In this document: positions 35,725-44,984 of the stretch, piece after piece
Position numbering within the stretch: the stretch's first letter is position 1
Layout: each line of letters starts with the position of its first letter
Source of the DNA: Tateyamaria omphalii
GTDB taxonomy: Bacteria; Pseudomonadota; Alphaproteobacteria; Rhodobacterales; Rhodobacteraceae
Length of the DNA: 54,047 nt
Reading direction: 5' to 3'
Assembly: GCF_001969365.1 (NCBI RefSeq)
Contig: NZ_CP019317.1
Span: 1 to 54,047, forward strand
Translations under genes and position numbers: made by a program
The notes under the pieces: model-generated
The model's input: only the letters and a program-made list of their open reading frames with translations
What the model was told of the DNA's origin: nothing
Database searches by the model: none

Positions 35725-37272
35725 TTGCCTGTTCTTCGAAATCTCTTTCTGTCATTTGCTCTTGGAGCGGTCGCACTGGCGGCGCAAGCGGAGACCGTCG
35801 CTCGGATCCTGCCCGATGACATCCAAAGTGCTCTGGCGGTAGGGGACTATGCCACTGCACGCGAAGCCTTGGCGCCGCTGACCGAAGACCCGGACGCCAC
35901 GGAGGCGCGGTATCAGTACGCGCAACTTCTGTTGAACGGCTTAGGCGGTGCGGTGGAAAGGGTGCGGGCCCTTGAATTGCTGGATGCGGCTGCAGCGCAC
36001 CGCCACCCGGGCGCCGCCACATTGCTTGCACGTGTGTATCTGACCGGTTCCGCTAGCGGTGTATCGCGTGATCCCGCGCGGGCCGCAGCGCTGCTTCGGA
36101 TCGCAGCCGATCAGAATGTTCCCGAAGCACAGTTCTACCTCGGTATGCTGATGAAGGATGGTGTGGGTGTGCCCGCAGATCCCGCCGCAGCGCTGGATTT
36201 GCTCGAGCGGTCCGCGACAGGTGGTTATGTTGAGGCGCAGTATATTTTAGCACAAGCTTATTCACGTGGTGATATTGTCCCGCCCGACACGGAACGGGCG
36301 TTGCGCTGGCTGACGGCGGCGGCCGAGGGTGGCAATACCGAGGCGCAGTTTTTCCTGGCAAACGCATTGCGCACCGGAGAAGGGTCTCAGCAAGACACAG
36401 CCGCTGCGTTTCGCTGGTACAGACGTGCAGCAGAGCAGAACCTGCCGATTGCTCAACGCATTCTTGGCACTGCTTACATGACCGGCAATGCGGCATTGCA
36501 GAAAAACGAACAGGAAGCCTATCGCTGGCTCAAATCGGCGGCCGATGCTGGTGATCCTGGGGCGATGTTCAACCTGGCCATCGGCCTGAGCAGAGAATTC
36601 GAAACCCTTACGGACGATGCGCAGGCGGCAAGCTATCTGAAGGCCGCATCCGATGCCGATTTGGCCCGTGCGACATTCATGTTGGCCCAGTTCACGGAAA
36701 GCGGGCGCGGTGTGCCGGAGGATTTACGTGCTGCTGCGTTGCTGTATCGGACAGCCTTTGAACAGGGGGATACGCGCGGCGCCGTTCGTTTGGGTCAACT
36801 TACCGGGCAAGGCGCGCTGGAGGATATGGTCCCGCCGCATTTCAGCGTGCCGTGGACCGTCGCGGCGGCGCAGCAGGGGGATGAGGGTGCGTTGAACTGG
36901 CTTGAGGCGCAGGCGGAGAATGGGCTGAGGGATGCACAAGTAAGCTACGGTCTTTTCCTGCTGGATGAACGCAAAGACGCGAGGCGAGCGGCCCGCTTTC
37001 TTGAAAAGGCGGCGCAGGCAGGTGCACCAACCGCCCAGCATCGTTTGGGCGTTCTCTATACGACAGGCGCAGGCGTCACGCTTGACTACGTTTTGGCGCA
37101 CAAATGGCTTAACATCGCGGCGACCAATGGGATCGAACATGCCGCTGAAACACGCGAAGTGATTGGCAACTTGATGACCCCTGAGCAATTGGCTGAAGCA
37201 CAGGGCGCCGCGCGCAGTTTCTTTGAGAATGCAACGGTGCCGGATCACGTCGCAGGTACAACTGACCGATGA
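35725..37272 (+). CDS. Secreted Sel1-repeat protein
   Basis: This 515-residue protein has a signal peptide (LFLSFALGAVALAAQAE) and about ten Sel1 repeats, each of the form AQF-L-G-x-x-x-x-x-G-V-x-x-D-x-x-A-A-x-x-x-x-A-A, for example AQFYLGMLMKDGVGVPADPA and AQHRLGVLYTTGAGVTLDYV. The start is a TTG at 35725; an AAAGGATGATG stretch upstream is out of frame, so this start is unsure. The stop overlaps the next Sel1 gene (ATGA). Sel1 proteins usually act as scaffolds. It lies 70 bases after gspO, so a link with the secretion system is possible. Confidence 0.8.
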   Translation: MPVLRNLFLSFALGAVALAAQAETVARILPDDIQSALAVGDYATAREALAPLTEDPDATEARYQYAQLLLNGLGGAVERVRALELLDAAAAHRHPGAATLLARVYLTGSASGVSRDPARAAALLRIAADQNVPEAQFYLGMLMKDGVGVPADPAAALDLLERSATGGYVEAQYILAQAYSRGDIVPPDTERALRWLTAAAEGGNTEAQFFLANALRTGEGSQQDTAAAFRWYRRAAEQNLPIAQRILGTAYMTGNAALQKNEQEAYRWLKSAADAGDPGAMFNLAIGLSREFETLTDDAQAASYLKAASDADLARATFMLAQFTESGRGVPEDLRAAALLYRTAFEQGDTRGAVRLGQLTGQGALEDMVPPHFSVPWTVAAAQQGDEGALNWLEAQAENGLRDAQVSYGLFLLDERKDARRAARFLEKAAQAGAPTAQHRLGVLYTTGAGVTLDYVLAHKWLNIAATNGIEHAAETREVIGNLMTPEQLAEAQGAARSFFENATVPDHVAGTTDR

Positions 37273-38480
37273 TTGGAATTCGTTTGCTGAAGCTCGGCAT
37301 TGCGGTGGTGTTTTTCGTTTTTGCCTCGATCGGAGTTGCTCAGCCACGGCTTTCGCTGACAGATCTGACCAATGCCGCTCAAGCCGGTGATGTCTCTGCA
37401 CAGACTGAGTTGGGACTGCGCTCTTTAACTGGCGACGGAACGTTGCAAGATCACAGCGCAGCGGCGCAATGGTTCGCGCGGGCCGCAGAGGCAGGGGATG
37501 CGGAAGCACAGAACCAACTGGGGCGGCTCTACCACACAGGTCGCGGTGTTGCCCGGGATACCGGGGCTGCCTTGCGTTGGCTTGAGGCAGCAGCAACATC
37601 CGGGGATCCCGTCTACCTATTTGATCTGGCAAGTGTTCTGGAAAGCGAAGCGGGAGAAACCAACCTGACCCGCGCTGCAGGCCTCTATACCGCAGGGGCC
37701 CAAGCGGGGCACTTGCCGTCCACGATCAGCCTTGGGGTGCTGTACCAAAAAGGGGCAGGCGTGCCGCAGGATTTTGCTGAGGCCAAGCGGCTCTATCAGA
37801 TCGGCTTGGACAGCGGCCATCCGCGCGCGCAGAACAACCTTGGTTTGCTCTATGTGCGTGGTGACGGCGTGGAACAGGATTATTTCCGTGCCGCCGAACT
37901 CTTTGCAGCCGCGGCTGAGCAAGGTTTGACGCAGGCCATGACGAACCTTGGTGTGCTGTACGAAAACGGATTTGGCGTGCCGCAGGACGCAGCGCGGGCT
38001 GATGCGCTGTATCGAATGTCTGGCACAGCTGCGCAGCAGGCTGTTCGGGGCGCCGGCGGCTTTCAGTATGACCCGCGCCTCGCTCCACTGCCGCAGAGTG
38101 AGGAAGCGCTGCAAATCCTCGTCGACGCTGCCGCCGCGGACGACCCCGTTGCACGGTTCCAGATGGGTTGGTTGCTGGTCAGTGCAGTAGACGCCAGCTT
38201 TGACGATATCCGCGCCGCGCGGACCCACTTTGAGAGTGCCGCGGAACGCGGGCACGGTCCGTCTATGGCCAATCTGGCCTTAATGTATTTCCGCGGACAG
38301 GGTGCCCCGCAGGACTTTGTGCTTGGCCACATGTGGATGCTGATGGCCCAAAGGGCCGGAACAGTGAACCCGACGCTGACGGAGCTTTTTGCGAATACTG
38401 CCACGCCGGAGCAGATCAATGAGGCCGAAACACGCGGAAAAGCGTTCCTTGAAAAAAACGGCATGATGATCATGCCTTAA
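37269..38480 (+). CDS. Second secreted Sel1-repeat protein
   Basis: This 403-residue protein has a signal peptide (LGIAVVFFVFASIGVAQ) and about seven Sel1 repeats (AQNQLGRLYHTGRGVARDTG, AQNNLGLLYVRGDGVEQDYF and others). It is translated from an ATG that overlaps the previous stop, so the two Sel1 genes are coupled. It shares its general plan with its neighbour but is shorter and is probably a paralogue. A 7-base inverted repeat (GGCATGA...TCATGCC, 38462-38478) lies at the very end of the gene without a clear T run. The function is unknown. Confidence 0.8.
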   Translation: MIGIRLLKLGIAVVFFVFASIGVAQPRLSLTDLTNAAQAGDVSAQTELGLRSLTGDGTLQDHSAAAQWFARAAEAGDAEAQNQLGRLYHTGRGVARDTGAALRWLEAAATSGDPVYLFDLASVLESEAGETNLTRAAGLYTAGAQAGHLPSTISLGVLYQKGAGVPQDFAEAKRLYQIGLDSGHPRAQNNLGLLYVRGDGVEQDYFRAAELFAAAAEQGLTQAMTNLGVLYENGFGVPQDAARADALYRMSGTAAQQAVRGAGGFQYDPRLAPLPQSEEALQILVDAAAADDPVARFQMGWLLVSAVDASFDDIRAARTHFESAAERGHGPSMANLALMYFRGQGAPQDFVLGHMWMLMAQRAGTVNPTLTELFANTATPEQINEAETRGKAFLEKNGMMIMP

Positions 38481-38608
38481 GGGGAAAATTGTACGAAGCA
38501 GGCTGATTTGTCTTTGAAACGACTTCGGCTTGCCGTACCCTTCGGCACAATATTGCAGCACCCATCCGCCAAAGTAATTTACTTTGCCATGAGCAAGGAG
38601 ACATTTCC

Positions 38609-39022
38609 ATGAAGCGTGCCATTTGGTCACTGCTGATGTCAGTATCCGTTGCTGGTATGGCGGCAGCAGACGCTCCTCAGCCTGTACAACAAAACAATTC
38701 GAACGCGATCTGGTTCGAAAACTGGACGGGACTGAGCAACACGACCATGACAATCGCAAAGCCGGACGGTGAGGTCGTGTCGATCTTTGCCGCGTCTGGT
38801 ACGCCTGTGTTTGAACTTGTAGGTCGTGACGTAATCGACGGTGTGTATCGCTACGAGATATCTGCGGCGACAGAAGACCGGGTAGAGATCAAGAATGTGC
38901 AGAACAACGGGCGTGGTGACGCCGCTCAAGATACAATAGCCAAGGCATTTTACCTCACTGGCGCTTTCCACGTTGAGCGCGGTGTGATCGTGGCGCCAGA
39001 GAACCTGACCGAAGAAGAATAA
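38609..39022 (+). CDS. Small secreted protein of unknown function
   Basis: This 137-residue protein starts at an ATG with a strong AAGGAG site eight bases before it. It has a signal peptide (MKRAIWSLLMSVSVAGMAAA). The mature part is strand-rich (NTTMTIAKPDGEVVSIFAAS, GVYRYEISAATEDRVEI) and ends acidic (ENLTEEE). There is no recognised domain. It lies 50 bases before the S74-type protein, on the same strand and with a similar strong ribosome site, so the two are probably expressed together. Confidence 0.7.
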   Translation: MKRAIWSLLMSVSVAGMAAADAPQPVQQNNSNAIWFENWTGLSNTTMTIAKPDGEVVSIFAASGTPVFELVGRDVIDGVYRYEISAATEDRVEIKNVQNNGRGDAAQDTIAKAFYLTGAFHVERGVIVAPENLTEEE

Positions 39023-39074
39023 GAGAATGCCGTGTGCTGGGCTGAGCCTGATACTAGGGGACAAGGAGATAGCA

Positions 39075-40292
39075 ATGAAGTTTTCAACCAAACCTGTTTC
39101 AAGGACGATGGCTGTCAGTGCTCTCGCACTCGGTATGAGTGTTGGAGCGAGCGATGCACAGGTGTTTACCGCCGATGTCATCATTCAAAGCAGCCTCTGT
39201 GTCGGTTTTGACTGCGTCACCGGTGAAAGCTTTGGCTTCGATACGATCCGGCTGAAGGAAAACAACCTGCGCATTCATTTTGACGACACTTCAGCCTCGG
39301 CGTCTTTCCCTGGAAATGACTGGCGGCTTATCGCAAATGATGACGGCAACGGTGGGCTGAACCACTTCTCTGTACAAGATGCGACTGCGGGTCGGAGCCC
39401 GTTCCGCATCGAAGCCGCAGCCCCTGCAAACACCCTATACTTGGAGGATGATGGCGATGTTGGTATCGGCACGTCCGAACCGGTGGTGGACTTGCACCTC
39501 GTCGGGGGCAATTCGCCCGCGCTGCGCCTTCAACAGGACGGATCGGACGGTTTTGCGCCCCAAATCTACGATATCGCGGCAAACGAAACGAATTTCTTCA
39601 TTCGTGACGTGACAAACGCGTCGCGTCTGTTCTTTCGTGCCCAGCCTGGCGCGCCCGGAGACAGCATGTTTATCGCGGCGGATGGTAGTATCGGTTTTGG
39701 AACTGATAGTCCGGATGCGGCTTTGAAGATGGTAACAAGCGCCGGGATCGGCGCGAGTGAGGCTGGCATTCATATCGTCGATGCCCGAAACAGCGGTGCG
39801 ATGCAGATGCTGCGCATGGAAAATGACGGTGCGGTTCAATTGTTCATGAACAACACCGCTCGCACCGATGCCCAATGGATGTTGAGCGCTGGACGCGGGC
39901 TGCGGTTCATTCCATCGGAAACCGCGTCAGCCTTCATGATGGAATTGTCGAACACCGGCGATCTTGAGATCAAGGGTGCCTTGACGCAATCGTCAGATCG
40001 TAACGCAAAGACCGACATTGTTCCGGTTGATGCTGATGACATCCTTGCCAAAGTCCGCGCGTTGCCGGTCAGTGCGTGGACATACAAGCACGATGCGGAA
40101 GACGGCGTGCGTCACATCGGTCCAATGGCCCAGGATTTCTATGCCGCATTTGGCACCGGTCGCGATGAAACAGGTATTTCTTCGCTGGACGGCACCGGCG
40201 TTGCATTGGCCGCCATCCAGGCGCTGAGTGAACAGAACGCTGTACTTCAAGCCCGGCTTGATGCGCTGGAAGCCGAAGCGCAAAGTGAGTGA
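39075..40292 (+). CDS. Secreted peptidase-S74 (intramolecular chaperone) tail-fibre-like protein
   Basis: This 405-residue protein starts at the ATG at 39075 behind AAGGAG, with a signal peptide ending GASDA. The body is made of strand repeats with VGIGTSEP and IGFGTDSP turns, as seen in trimeric phage fibres. The C-terminal S74 domain (about residues 310-400) shows QSSDRNAKTDIVPVD, with the Ser-Asp-Arg/Lys self-cleavage motif. PVSAWTYKH, VRHIGPMAQDF and a coiled-coil end (LSEQNAVLQARLDALEAE) follow. Such domains trimerise the fibre and then cut themselves off. A signal peptide means export through the envelope rather than packaging in a phage. A strong terminator follows. Confidence 0.85.
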   Translation: MKFSTKPVSRTMAVSALALGMSVGASDAQVFTADVIIQSSLCVGFDCVTGESFGFDTIRLKENNLRIHFDDTSASASFPGNDWRLIANDDGNGGLNHFSVQDATAGRSPFRIEAAAPANTLYLEDDGDVGIGTSEPVVDLHLVGGNSPALRLQQDGSDGFAPQIYDIAANETNFFIRDVTNASRLFFRAQPGAPGDSMFIAADGSIGFGTDSPDAALKMVTSAGIGASEAGIHIVDARNSGAMQMLRMENDGAVQLFMNNTARTDAQWMLSAGRGLRFIPSETASAFMMELSNTGDLEIKGALTQSSDRNAKTDIVPVDADDILAKVRALPVSAWTYKHDAEDGVRHIGPMAQDFYAAFGTGRDETGISSLDGTGVALAAIQALSEQNAVLQARLDALEAEAQSE

Positions 40293-40324
40293 TGGCCTGA
40301 TCCATGTTTGATCTATGAGATGAA

Positions 40325-40353
40325 CGGGTGCGCTTGCCGCACCCGTTTTTTTT
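40325..40353 (+). terminator. Rho-independent terminator after the S74 gene
   Basis: The exact 8-base stem CGGGTGCG/CGCACCCG with a 5-base loop is followed by eight T. It ends the 38.6-40.3 kb transcription unit and lies just before the permease-fusion gene. Confidence 0.9.
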
Positions 40354-40408
40354 GCGGCACACTGCGTGTACGCTCGTGCCTGTCCGCCGCGGGTCTCTGG
40401 GGGAGTTC

Positions 40409-43400
40409 ATGGACCGTTTCATCGTCAGACCCTATGACAAGCGCTTTGCGGTCGCGCTGCTGATCATTTGCGCCCTGGCCTATCTGTTCTGGACAGGGTC
40501 ACGCTATCCGTCGCTGGACGAAAAGGCGATGATGTCCGGTGCCATCCAACTCGAAGACCCGCTGAGTTTCGAGGCCCGATTCGCCCTGGCAAACGGCATG
40601 TCGACGCTGGAGCGGATGTTCTGGACTACTCTGAACTGGATCGACACCAACAAGAAGGGCATGACTTTCGGCATTCTTTTCGCCGCTTCCTTCCTAACAC
40701 TCGCACCTTACCTCCGGCGCAAAACGTTTCGCGGCGGAACACCCAATGCCATTCTGGGCCTTGTCCTTGGAACGCCATTGGGTGTGTGCGTGAACTGCGC
40801 CGCGCCTATCGCACGAGGACTGTATTCAGCCGGTATGCGCGCAGAAACCACGCTAAGCGCCATGATCGCCTCGCCGACGCTCAACATTGTAGTGCTGACC
40901 ATGCTGTTCAGTCTGCTGCCGTTTTACATGGCACTGGCCAAGATTGTACTGAGCCTTCTGGTGATCCTGGTGGCTGTCCCACTGATCTGCCGCGCTCTAC
41001 CGCAAGTTCAAATCGCTGACGAGGAATTGGTGTGCCCGCTGCCCGCAGCAATGCCCGACGGGCCGCGGTCAGAGCCTTTGGCCCAGGCGATACTTGGCGT
41101 GGTGCGCAGTTTCGGGGCAAACCTGTGGTACATCATCAAGATGACTGTGCCACTGATGCTGCTGGCTGGCATTTTGGGTGCTGTCACCGCGACACTCATC
41201 CCGCAGGATCAAGTGGTCTTGCTGCAATTCGGGATCGGCGTGCTTGTCGTTGTCGCCATTGTCGGGCTGTTTCTGCCGGTTCCCATCGCTTTCGACGTGG
41301 TGGTGACGGGTGCATTGTTGGCAGCGGGATTGGCGCCGGGATATGTGATGGCCCTTCTGTTCACCTTGGGCATTTTTTCGGTTTATTCGTTCTTCATCGT
41401 GGCTCAGTCCATCGGGCAGCGCGCCGCCTGGCTGATGTCTGTTGTTGTGGTGGTGCTGGGTGTGATCGCCGGGCTTGGCGCTCAAAGCTATCATCAATTG
41501 CAATCCGACCGCGCGTTGCGCCTGCTTACATCGACGCCTTGGGGCGCTGCAATGGCGTCCGGAGGGCCGGAGGTTACAGTGCAAGCGTCGCAACTGTCGG
41601 CCCCATCCGCGGCGGCCGGGACCGGCTTTGTGCGCAAAGATGCCGCCGTCATCGGCATCGACCAGCCAATTGAATTTTCATTTCGCGATATGTGGCCGCC
41701 GTTTTGGGAAGGACGCAGCTTGGCGTCCGGCGATATTGACCGCGATGGCGATATCGACCTTGTTGTGGCATCGACGCGTGTCGGTCTGTACATCTATGAC
41801 AACGACGGTGCGGGGCGTTTCACGGTGCGTGCCGATGACCTTGGTTTTGTGACTGAACTGCCCGTGTTCAATGCGGTTTTGGCTGATGTCGACAATGATG
41901 GGTGGCAGGACCTCATTCTCGCGACATACTTGGCGGGCAACTACTTGGTTCAAAACAGGCAAGGGCAATTCGATATGGCTGGAGCGCTCCGTTTGCCTGC
42001 TCCGCCTGAGGCAATTCTTACGATGTCCTTGGCCGTTGCGGATGCAGATCGCGACGGTGATCTTGATATTGCCTTGGGGCAATGGTCGGCGGGTTGGTAT
42101 CGTGAAATTCCGGGCGAGGAATCGCGCAATCATATTCTGTGGAATGATGGCGGCACCTTTGATCGTCTGACGGCTCTGCCAGGGGTGCCGGGCGAAACCC
42201 TGAGCCTTCTGTTTTCGGATATCGACAGTTCCGGCACCGCAGATTTGCTGGTGGGCAACGACTTTTCGATTCCGGATTACATTTACCTTGGTGATGGTTC
42301 CGGTGGATTCGACATGATCACGCGGGCCTCCGGCCGTATCGAGCATACAACGACGACGACGATGGCAATCAAGTCGGCCGATCTACGTAACGCTGGCGAG
42401 CCTGAGCTGTACTTTGCTCAGATTTCGGGGCGGTCTTCTGGCGTGTCAGAGACGCTCAAGATGCAGTCGCTTGATAGGTATTGTGACAGCATAAGTGACC
42501 CTGACCACCACGCCGTCTGTGTGCAGAACATGCAGATCAAAGCGTGGTACCGCGCTGGCAATAATTTCGACCCCAGCTTTGCTTCACGATGCGGGCAATT
42601 GTCGGGACAAAATCAGGATGAATGCCGGGCTATGCTGGTCAAGGATCTTGCGATCCAGCGGCGCGATCCTTCGATTTGCAAGCTGATTGCGGAAGACCAG
42701 CCTATTCCGCGTGCCTTTTGCGACATTCACTTCAAACCTGTTCTGCCGCCTTTGCAGGCAGACGTGGATCTGACACCGCCACAGATCTTGTCCACAAATG
42801 TCCTGCTGTCCCTGAAGGACGGCGTCTGGAAAGACGTTGCTGCGGCGCGCGGTCTGGAAGTTGGCGGGTGGAGCTGGGACACAAAGATTGCAGATTTCGA
42901 CAATGATGGTTGGCAGGACGTCTATATCGTAAATGGTACATGGGTCCCGAACGAGGTCTCACCCTCCAACCTGTTCTTTCACAATATGGGCGATGGTCAG
43001 TTTGTTGAGGCGTCTGGCCCATTCGGGTTGGAAGACTTCCTGATGACAGCAGCTGCGACAACCTTTGATCTGGACGGTGATGGCGATCTGGATATCGTCA
43101 CTTATCCCGTGAACGCGCCTTTGCGCGTTTTCACTAATGTAACCCAGAACCCTGGTGTTGTTTTCCGTTTGCGAGATGCCGTTGGCAACCGCGATGGTAT
43201 CGGTGCCATCCTGAGCCTTGAGGATGACTTTGGGCGCACTCAGATGCGCGAAATTCAGTTGGGTGGGGGGTTCATGTCCTTTGACGCTCCGCAAGTGCAT
43301 TTTGGATTGGCTGGAGCAGTCGGGCAACGGCTTACGATTCGGTGGGCTGATGGATCGAAAGCCGTGCTTAGAGGCCCGTTTATGGGTGGCACCCTATACG

Positions 43401-43417
43401 ACATCCATCGGCAATAG
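40409..43417 (+). CDS. ArsP-type membrane permease fused to FG-GAP repeats and an ASPIC/UnbV domain
   Basis: This 1002-residue protein starts at the ATG at 40409 behind GGGGGAG. Residues 1 to about 385 are a membrane part of the DUF318/ArsP permease type: a first helix near residue 20, PYLRRKTFRGGTPNAILGLV, then VCVNCAAPIARGLYSAGMRA and AMIASPTLNIVVLTMLFSLL, with further helices to about 380. After a linker, residues about 440-640 carry FG-GAP/VCBS calcium-loop repeats (GDIDRDGDIDLVVAS, DVDNDGWQDLILAT, DADRDGDLDIALGQ). A Cys-rich section lies at about 670-750. Another repeat reads DFDNDGWQDVYIVNG, and the end (about 930-985) has ASPIC/UnbV features (GRTQMREIQLGGGF, VHFGLAGAVGQRLTIRWADG). The C-terminal part should face the periplasm or outside. 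The substrate is unknown. Confidence 0.8.
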   Translation: MDRFIVRPYDKRFAVALLIICALAYLFWTGSRYPSLDEKAMMSGAIQLEDPLSFEARFALANGMSTLERMFWTTLNWIDTNKKGMTFGILFAASFLTLAPYLRRKTFRGGTPNAILGLVLGTPLGVCVNCAAPIARGLYSAGMRAETTLSAMIASPTLNIVVLTMLFSLLPFYMALAKIVLSLLVILVAVPLICRALPQVQIADEELVCPLPAAMPDGPRSEPLAQAILGVVRSFGANLWYIIKMTVPLMLLAGILGAVTATLIPQDQVVLLQFGIGVLVVVAIVGLFLPVPIAFDVVVTGALLAAGLAPGYVMALLFTLGIFSVYSFFIVAQSIGQRAAWLMSVVVVVLGVIAGLGAQSYHQLQSDRALRLLTSTPWGAAMASGGPEVTVQASQLSAPSAAAGTGFVRKDAAVIGIDQPIEFSFRDMWPPFWEGRSLASGDIDRDGDIDLVVASTRVGLYIYDNDGAGRFTVRADDLGFVTELPVFNAVLADVDNDGWQDLILATYLAGNYLVQNRQGQFDMAGALRLPAPPEAILTMSLAVADADRDGDLDIALGQWSAGWYREIPGEESRNHILWNDGGTFDRLTALPGVPGETLSLLFSDIDSSGTADLLVGNDFSIPDYIYLGDGSGGFDMITRASGRIEHTTTTTMAIKSADLRNAGEPELYFAQISGRSSGVSETLKMQSLDRYCDSISDPDHHAVCVQNMQIKAWYRAGNNFDPSFASRCGQLSGQNQDECRAMLVKDLAIQRRDPSICKLIAEDQPIPRAFCDIHFKPVLPPLQADVDLTPPQILSTNVLLSLKDGVWKDVAAARGLEVGGWSWDTKIADFDNDGWQDVYIVNGTWVPNEVSPSNLFFHNMGDGQFVEASGPFGLEDFLMTAAATTFDLDGDGDLDIVTYPVNAPLRVFTNVTQNPGVVFRLRDAVGNRDGIGAILSLEDDFGRTQMREIQLGGGFMSFDAPQVHFGLAGAVGQRLTIRWADGSKAVLRGPFMGGTLYDIHRQ

Positions 43418-43426
43418 ACTGGCCTC

Positions 43427-43450
43427 GGTTTAGCAAAGCAAACCATTTTT
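43427..43450 (+). terminator. Probable terminator after the permease-fusion gene
   Basis: GGTTTAGC and GCAAACC can form a stem with one bulge, followed by ATTTTT. It is weaker than the one at 40325 but is placed right after the stop at 43417. Confidence 0.5.
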
Positions 43451-43676
43451 CCTGTGGATCTAGCGGCGGCCATCACGCAAATGGCAGCGTTCCGAGCAAA
43501 TTTTTGCTGGGTTGCAGAGCAGATCAGCCCGTCGTTTGAAGCCAAGGCACAATCGCACAAGAGGTCTCTTTTTCCTGTTGTGAGCAAAGAGAAGTTGCTT
43601 TGCACGCCGTGGTTGCGCAATAATCCGCTCAGTTCTTATTGTTACACTTGACGAAATTTTCAAAAGGGAGGGTTAC

Positions 43677-44297
43677 GTGGCTCGCTTTCACAAGATTTGC
43701 GGCGCGGTTGCTTTGGCACTTGGTCTGTCCGGAGCGTTGCCGGGGGCAACGCATAAGGCCGCAGCGCAGGAATACTTCATAGGGACGATTCTGACCTTCG
43801 CTGGCAACTTTTGTCCGCGCAACTTTGCGCCGGCGGATGGAAGACTTTTGCCGATTGCCCAGTATACTGCTCTGTTCTCGTTGATTGGTACGACATATGG
43901 CGGAGACGGTCGGACGACGCTTGGATTGCCGAACTTGAATGGCCGCCTCGGCATGGGGCAGGGTCGCGGCCCCGGTCTGACCAATCGGGTCATGGGAAGC
44001 CTACAGGGTCAGACGTCAGTCACCCTGACGCAAAACAATTTGGCGCCGCACACTCATGCCGTAAATGCCACCAACCTGGATGGAGATAAGGCCGGACCTG
44101 GTGACAAATTGCTGGCCGCGGCGCGCCGTGGTGGTGTGGGGGATGAAACAATCTACTCCGAGCAGGCGCCGAATGTTGAAATGTCAACTCAGATGATCAC
44201 TGCAACAGGTGGCTCGCAACCTCTTCCAACGCTCGATCCCTTTCTGGTTATGACCCGGTGCATTGCCTTGGACGGTCTGTATCCATCACGAAGCTGA
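43677..44297 (+). CDS. Secreted phage tail-collar-domain protein, paralogue 1
   Basis: This 206-residue protein starts at a GTG with a GGGAGGG site, and its signal peptide ends THKAAAQ. The tail-collar domain (PF07484; microcystin-dependent protein type) spans about residues 33-95: GTILTFAGNFCPRNFAPADG, then LPIAQYTALFSLIGTTYGGD and RTTLGLPNLNGRLGMGQGRG. The end has HTHAVNATNLDGDKAGPGDK and MTRCIALDGLYPSRS. Collar domains normally sit at phage fibre ends, but the signal peptide shows Sec export. It is the first of three tandem paralogues. Confidence 0.88.
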   Translation: MARFHKICGAVALALGLSGALPGATHKAAAQEYFIGTILTFAGNFCPRNFAPADGRLLPIAQYTALFSLIGTTYGGDGRTTLGLPNLNGRLGMGQGRGPGLTNRVMGSLQGQTSVTLTQNNLAPHTHAVNATNLDGDKAGPGDKLLAAARRGGVGDETIYSEQAPNVEMSTQMITATGGSQPLPTLDPFLVMTRCIALDGLYPSRS

Positions 44298-44367
44298 CGC
44301 GCATGACGCGCTAGATTTTCCAGGTTTTCCGTCCGCAGGGACGTAGACCGACCACTGGAGATATAAT

Positions 44368-44970
44368 ATGAAATTCGTTTCAAAAATCGCATGTGTGCCT
44401 TTGGCGCTGGCGCTAGTTGCAGGTGCAACCGTGCTGCCAAACCGCGCCGCGGCTCAACAAGCCATGTTGGCAGAAATCCGCATGTTCGGCTTCAACTTCT
44501 GCCCAAGAGGCTGGGCCGCGCTGGATGGTCAAATCCTGCCCATCAACCAGAACCAGTCTCTCTATTCGCTGTTGGGCACAAATTTTGGCGGAGACGGGCG
44601 CACATCGTTTGGCCTGCCAGATTTGCGCGGTCGTTTGGTTGCAGGCACCAATTCGTCATCTGTCGGTCAACGCGGAGGTGCCGAGACCACTGTCATGACA
44701 GCAGCTCAACTCCCGTCACACTCCCATGCAGTGAATGCCACCAATCTTGATGGCGACAAAGGAGGCCCGCGTGACAAAATTCTGGGTGCATCGCGCATCA
44801 ACGGGGTGGGCGAAGAGACGATCTACAGTGACACGCTCACACCGAACAAATTCATGGATTCACGCATGATCGCGAATTCCGGTGCCGGTGCGCAGATCCA
44901 GATCAATGACCCAAGACTGGCCGTCACCCATTGCATCGCGATCACCGGCATATTCCCGTCGCGCAATTGA
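44368..44970 (+). CDS. Secreted phage tail-collar-domain protein, paralogue 2
   Basis: This 200-residue protein is preceded by GGAG, with a signal peptide ending NRAAAQ. The collar domain reads EIRMFGFNFCPRGWAALDGQ, LPINQNQSLYSLLGTNFGGD and RTSFGLPDLRGRLVAG. It shares ATNLDGDKGGP, VGEETIYSD and HCIAITGIFPSRN blocks with its neighbours, but its spacing after the GRL block is shorter. Tandem arrangement and similar ribosome sites suggest joint expression. A ligand-binding or adhesion role is plausible but not shown. Confidence 0.88.
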   Translation: MKFVSKIACVPLALALVAGATVLPNRAAAQQAMLAEIRMFGFNFCPRGWAALDGQILPINQNQSLYSLLGTNFGGDGRTSFGLPDLRGRLVAGTNSSSVGQRGGAETTVMTAAQLPSHSHAVNATNLDGDKGGPRDKILGASRINGVGEETIYSDTLTPNKFMDSRMIANSGAGAQIQINDPRLAVTHCIAITGIFPSRN

Positions 44971-44984
44971 ACCGAGACAAGGGC

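Noticed and set aside
37269..38480. Terminator at the end of the second Sel1 gene
   Set aside because: The inverted repeat GGCATGA/TCATGCC lies inside the coding end and is not followed by a T run.
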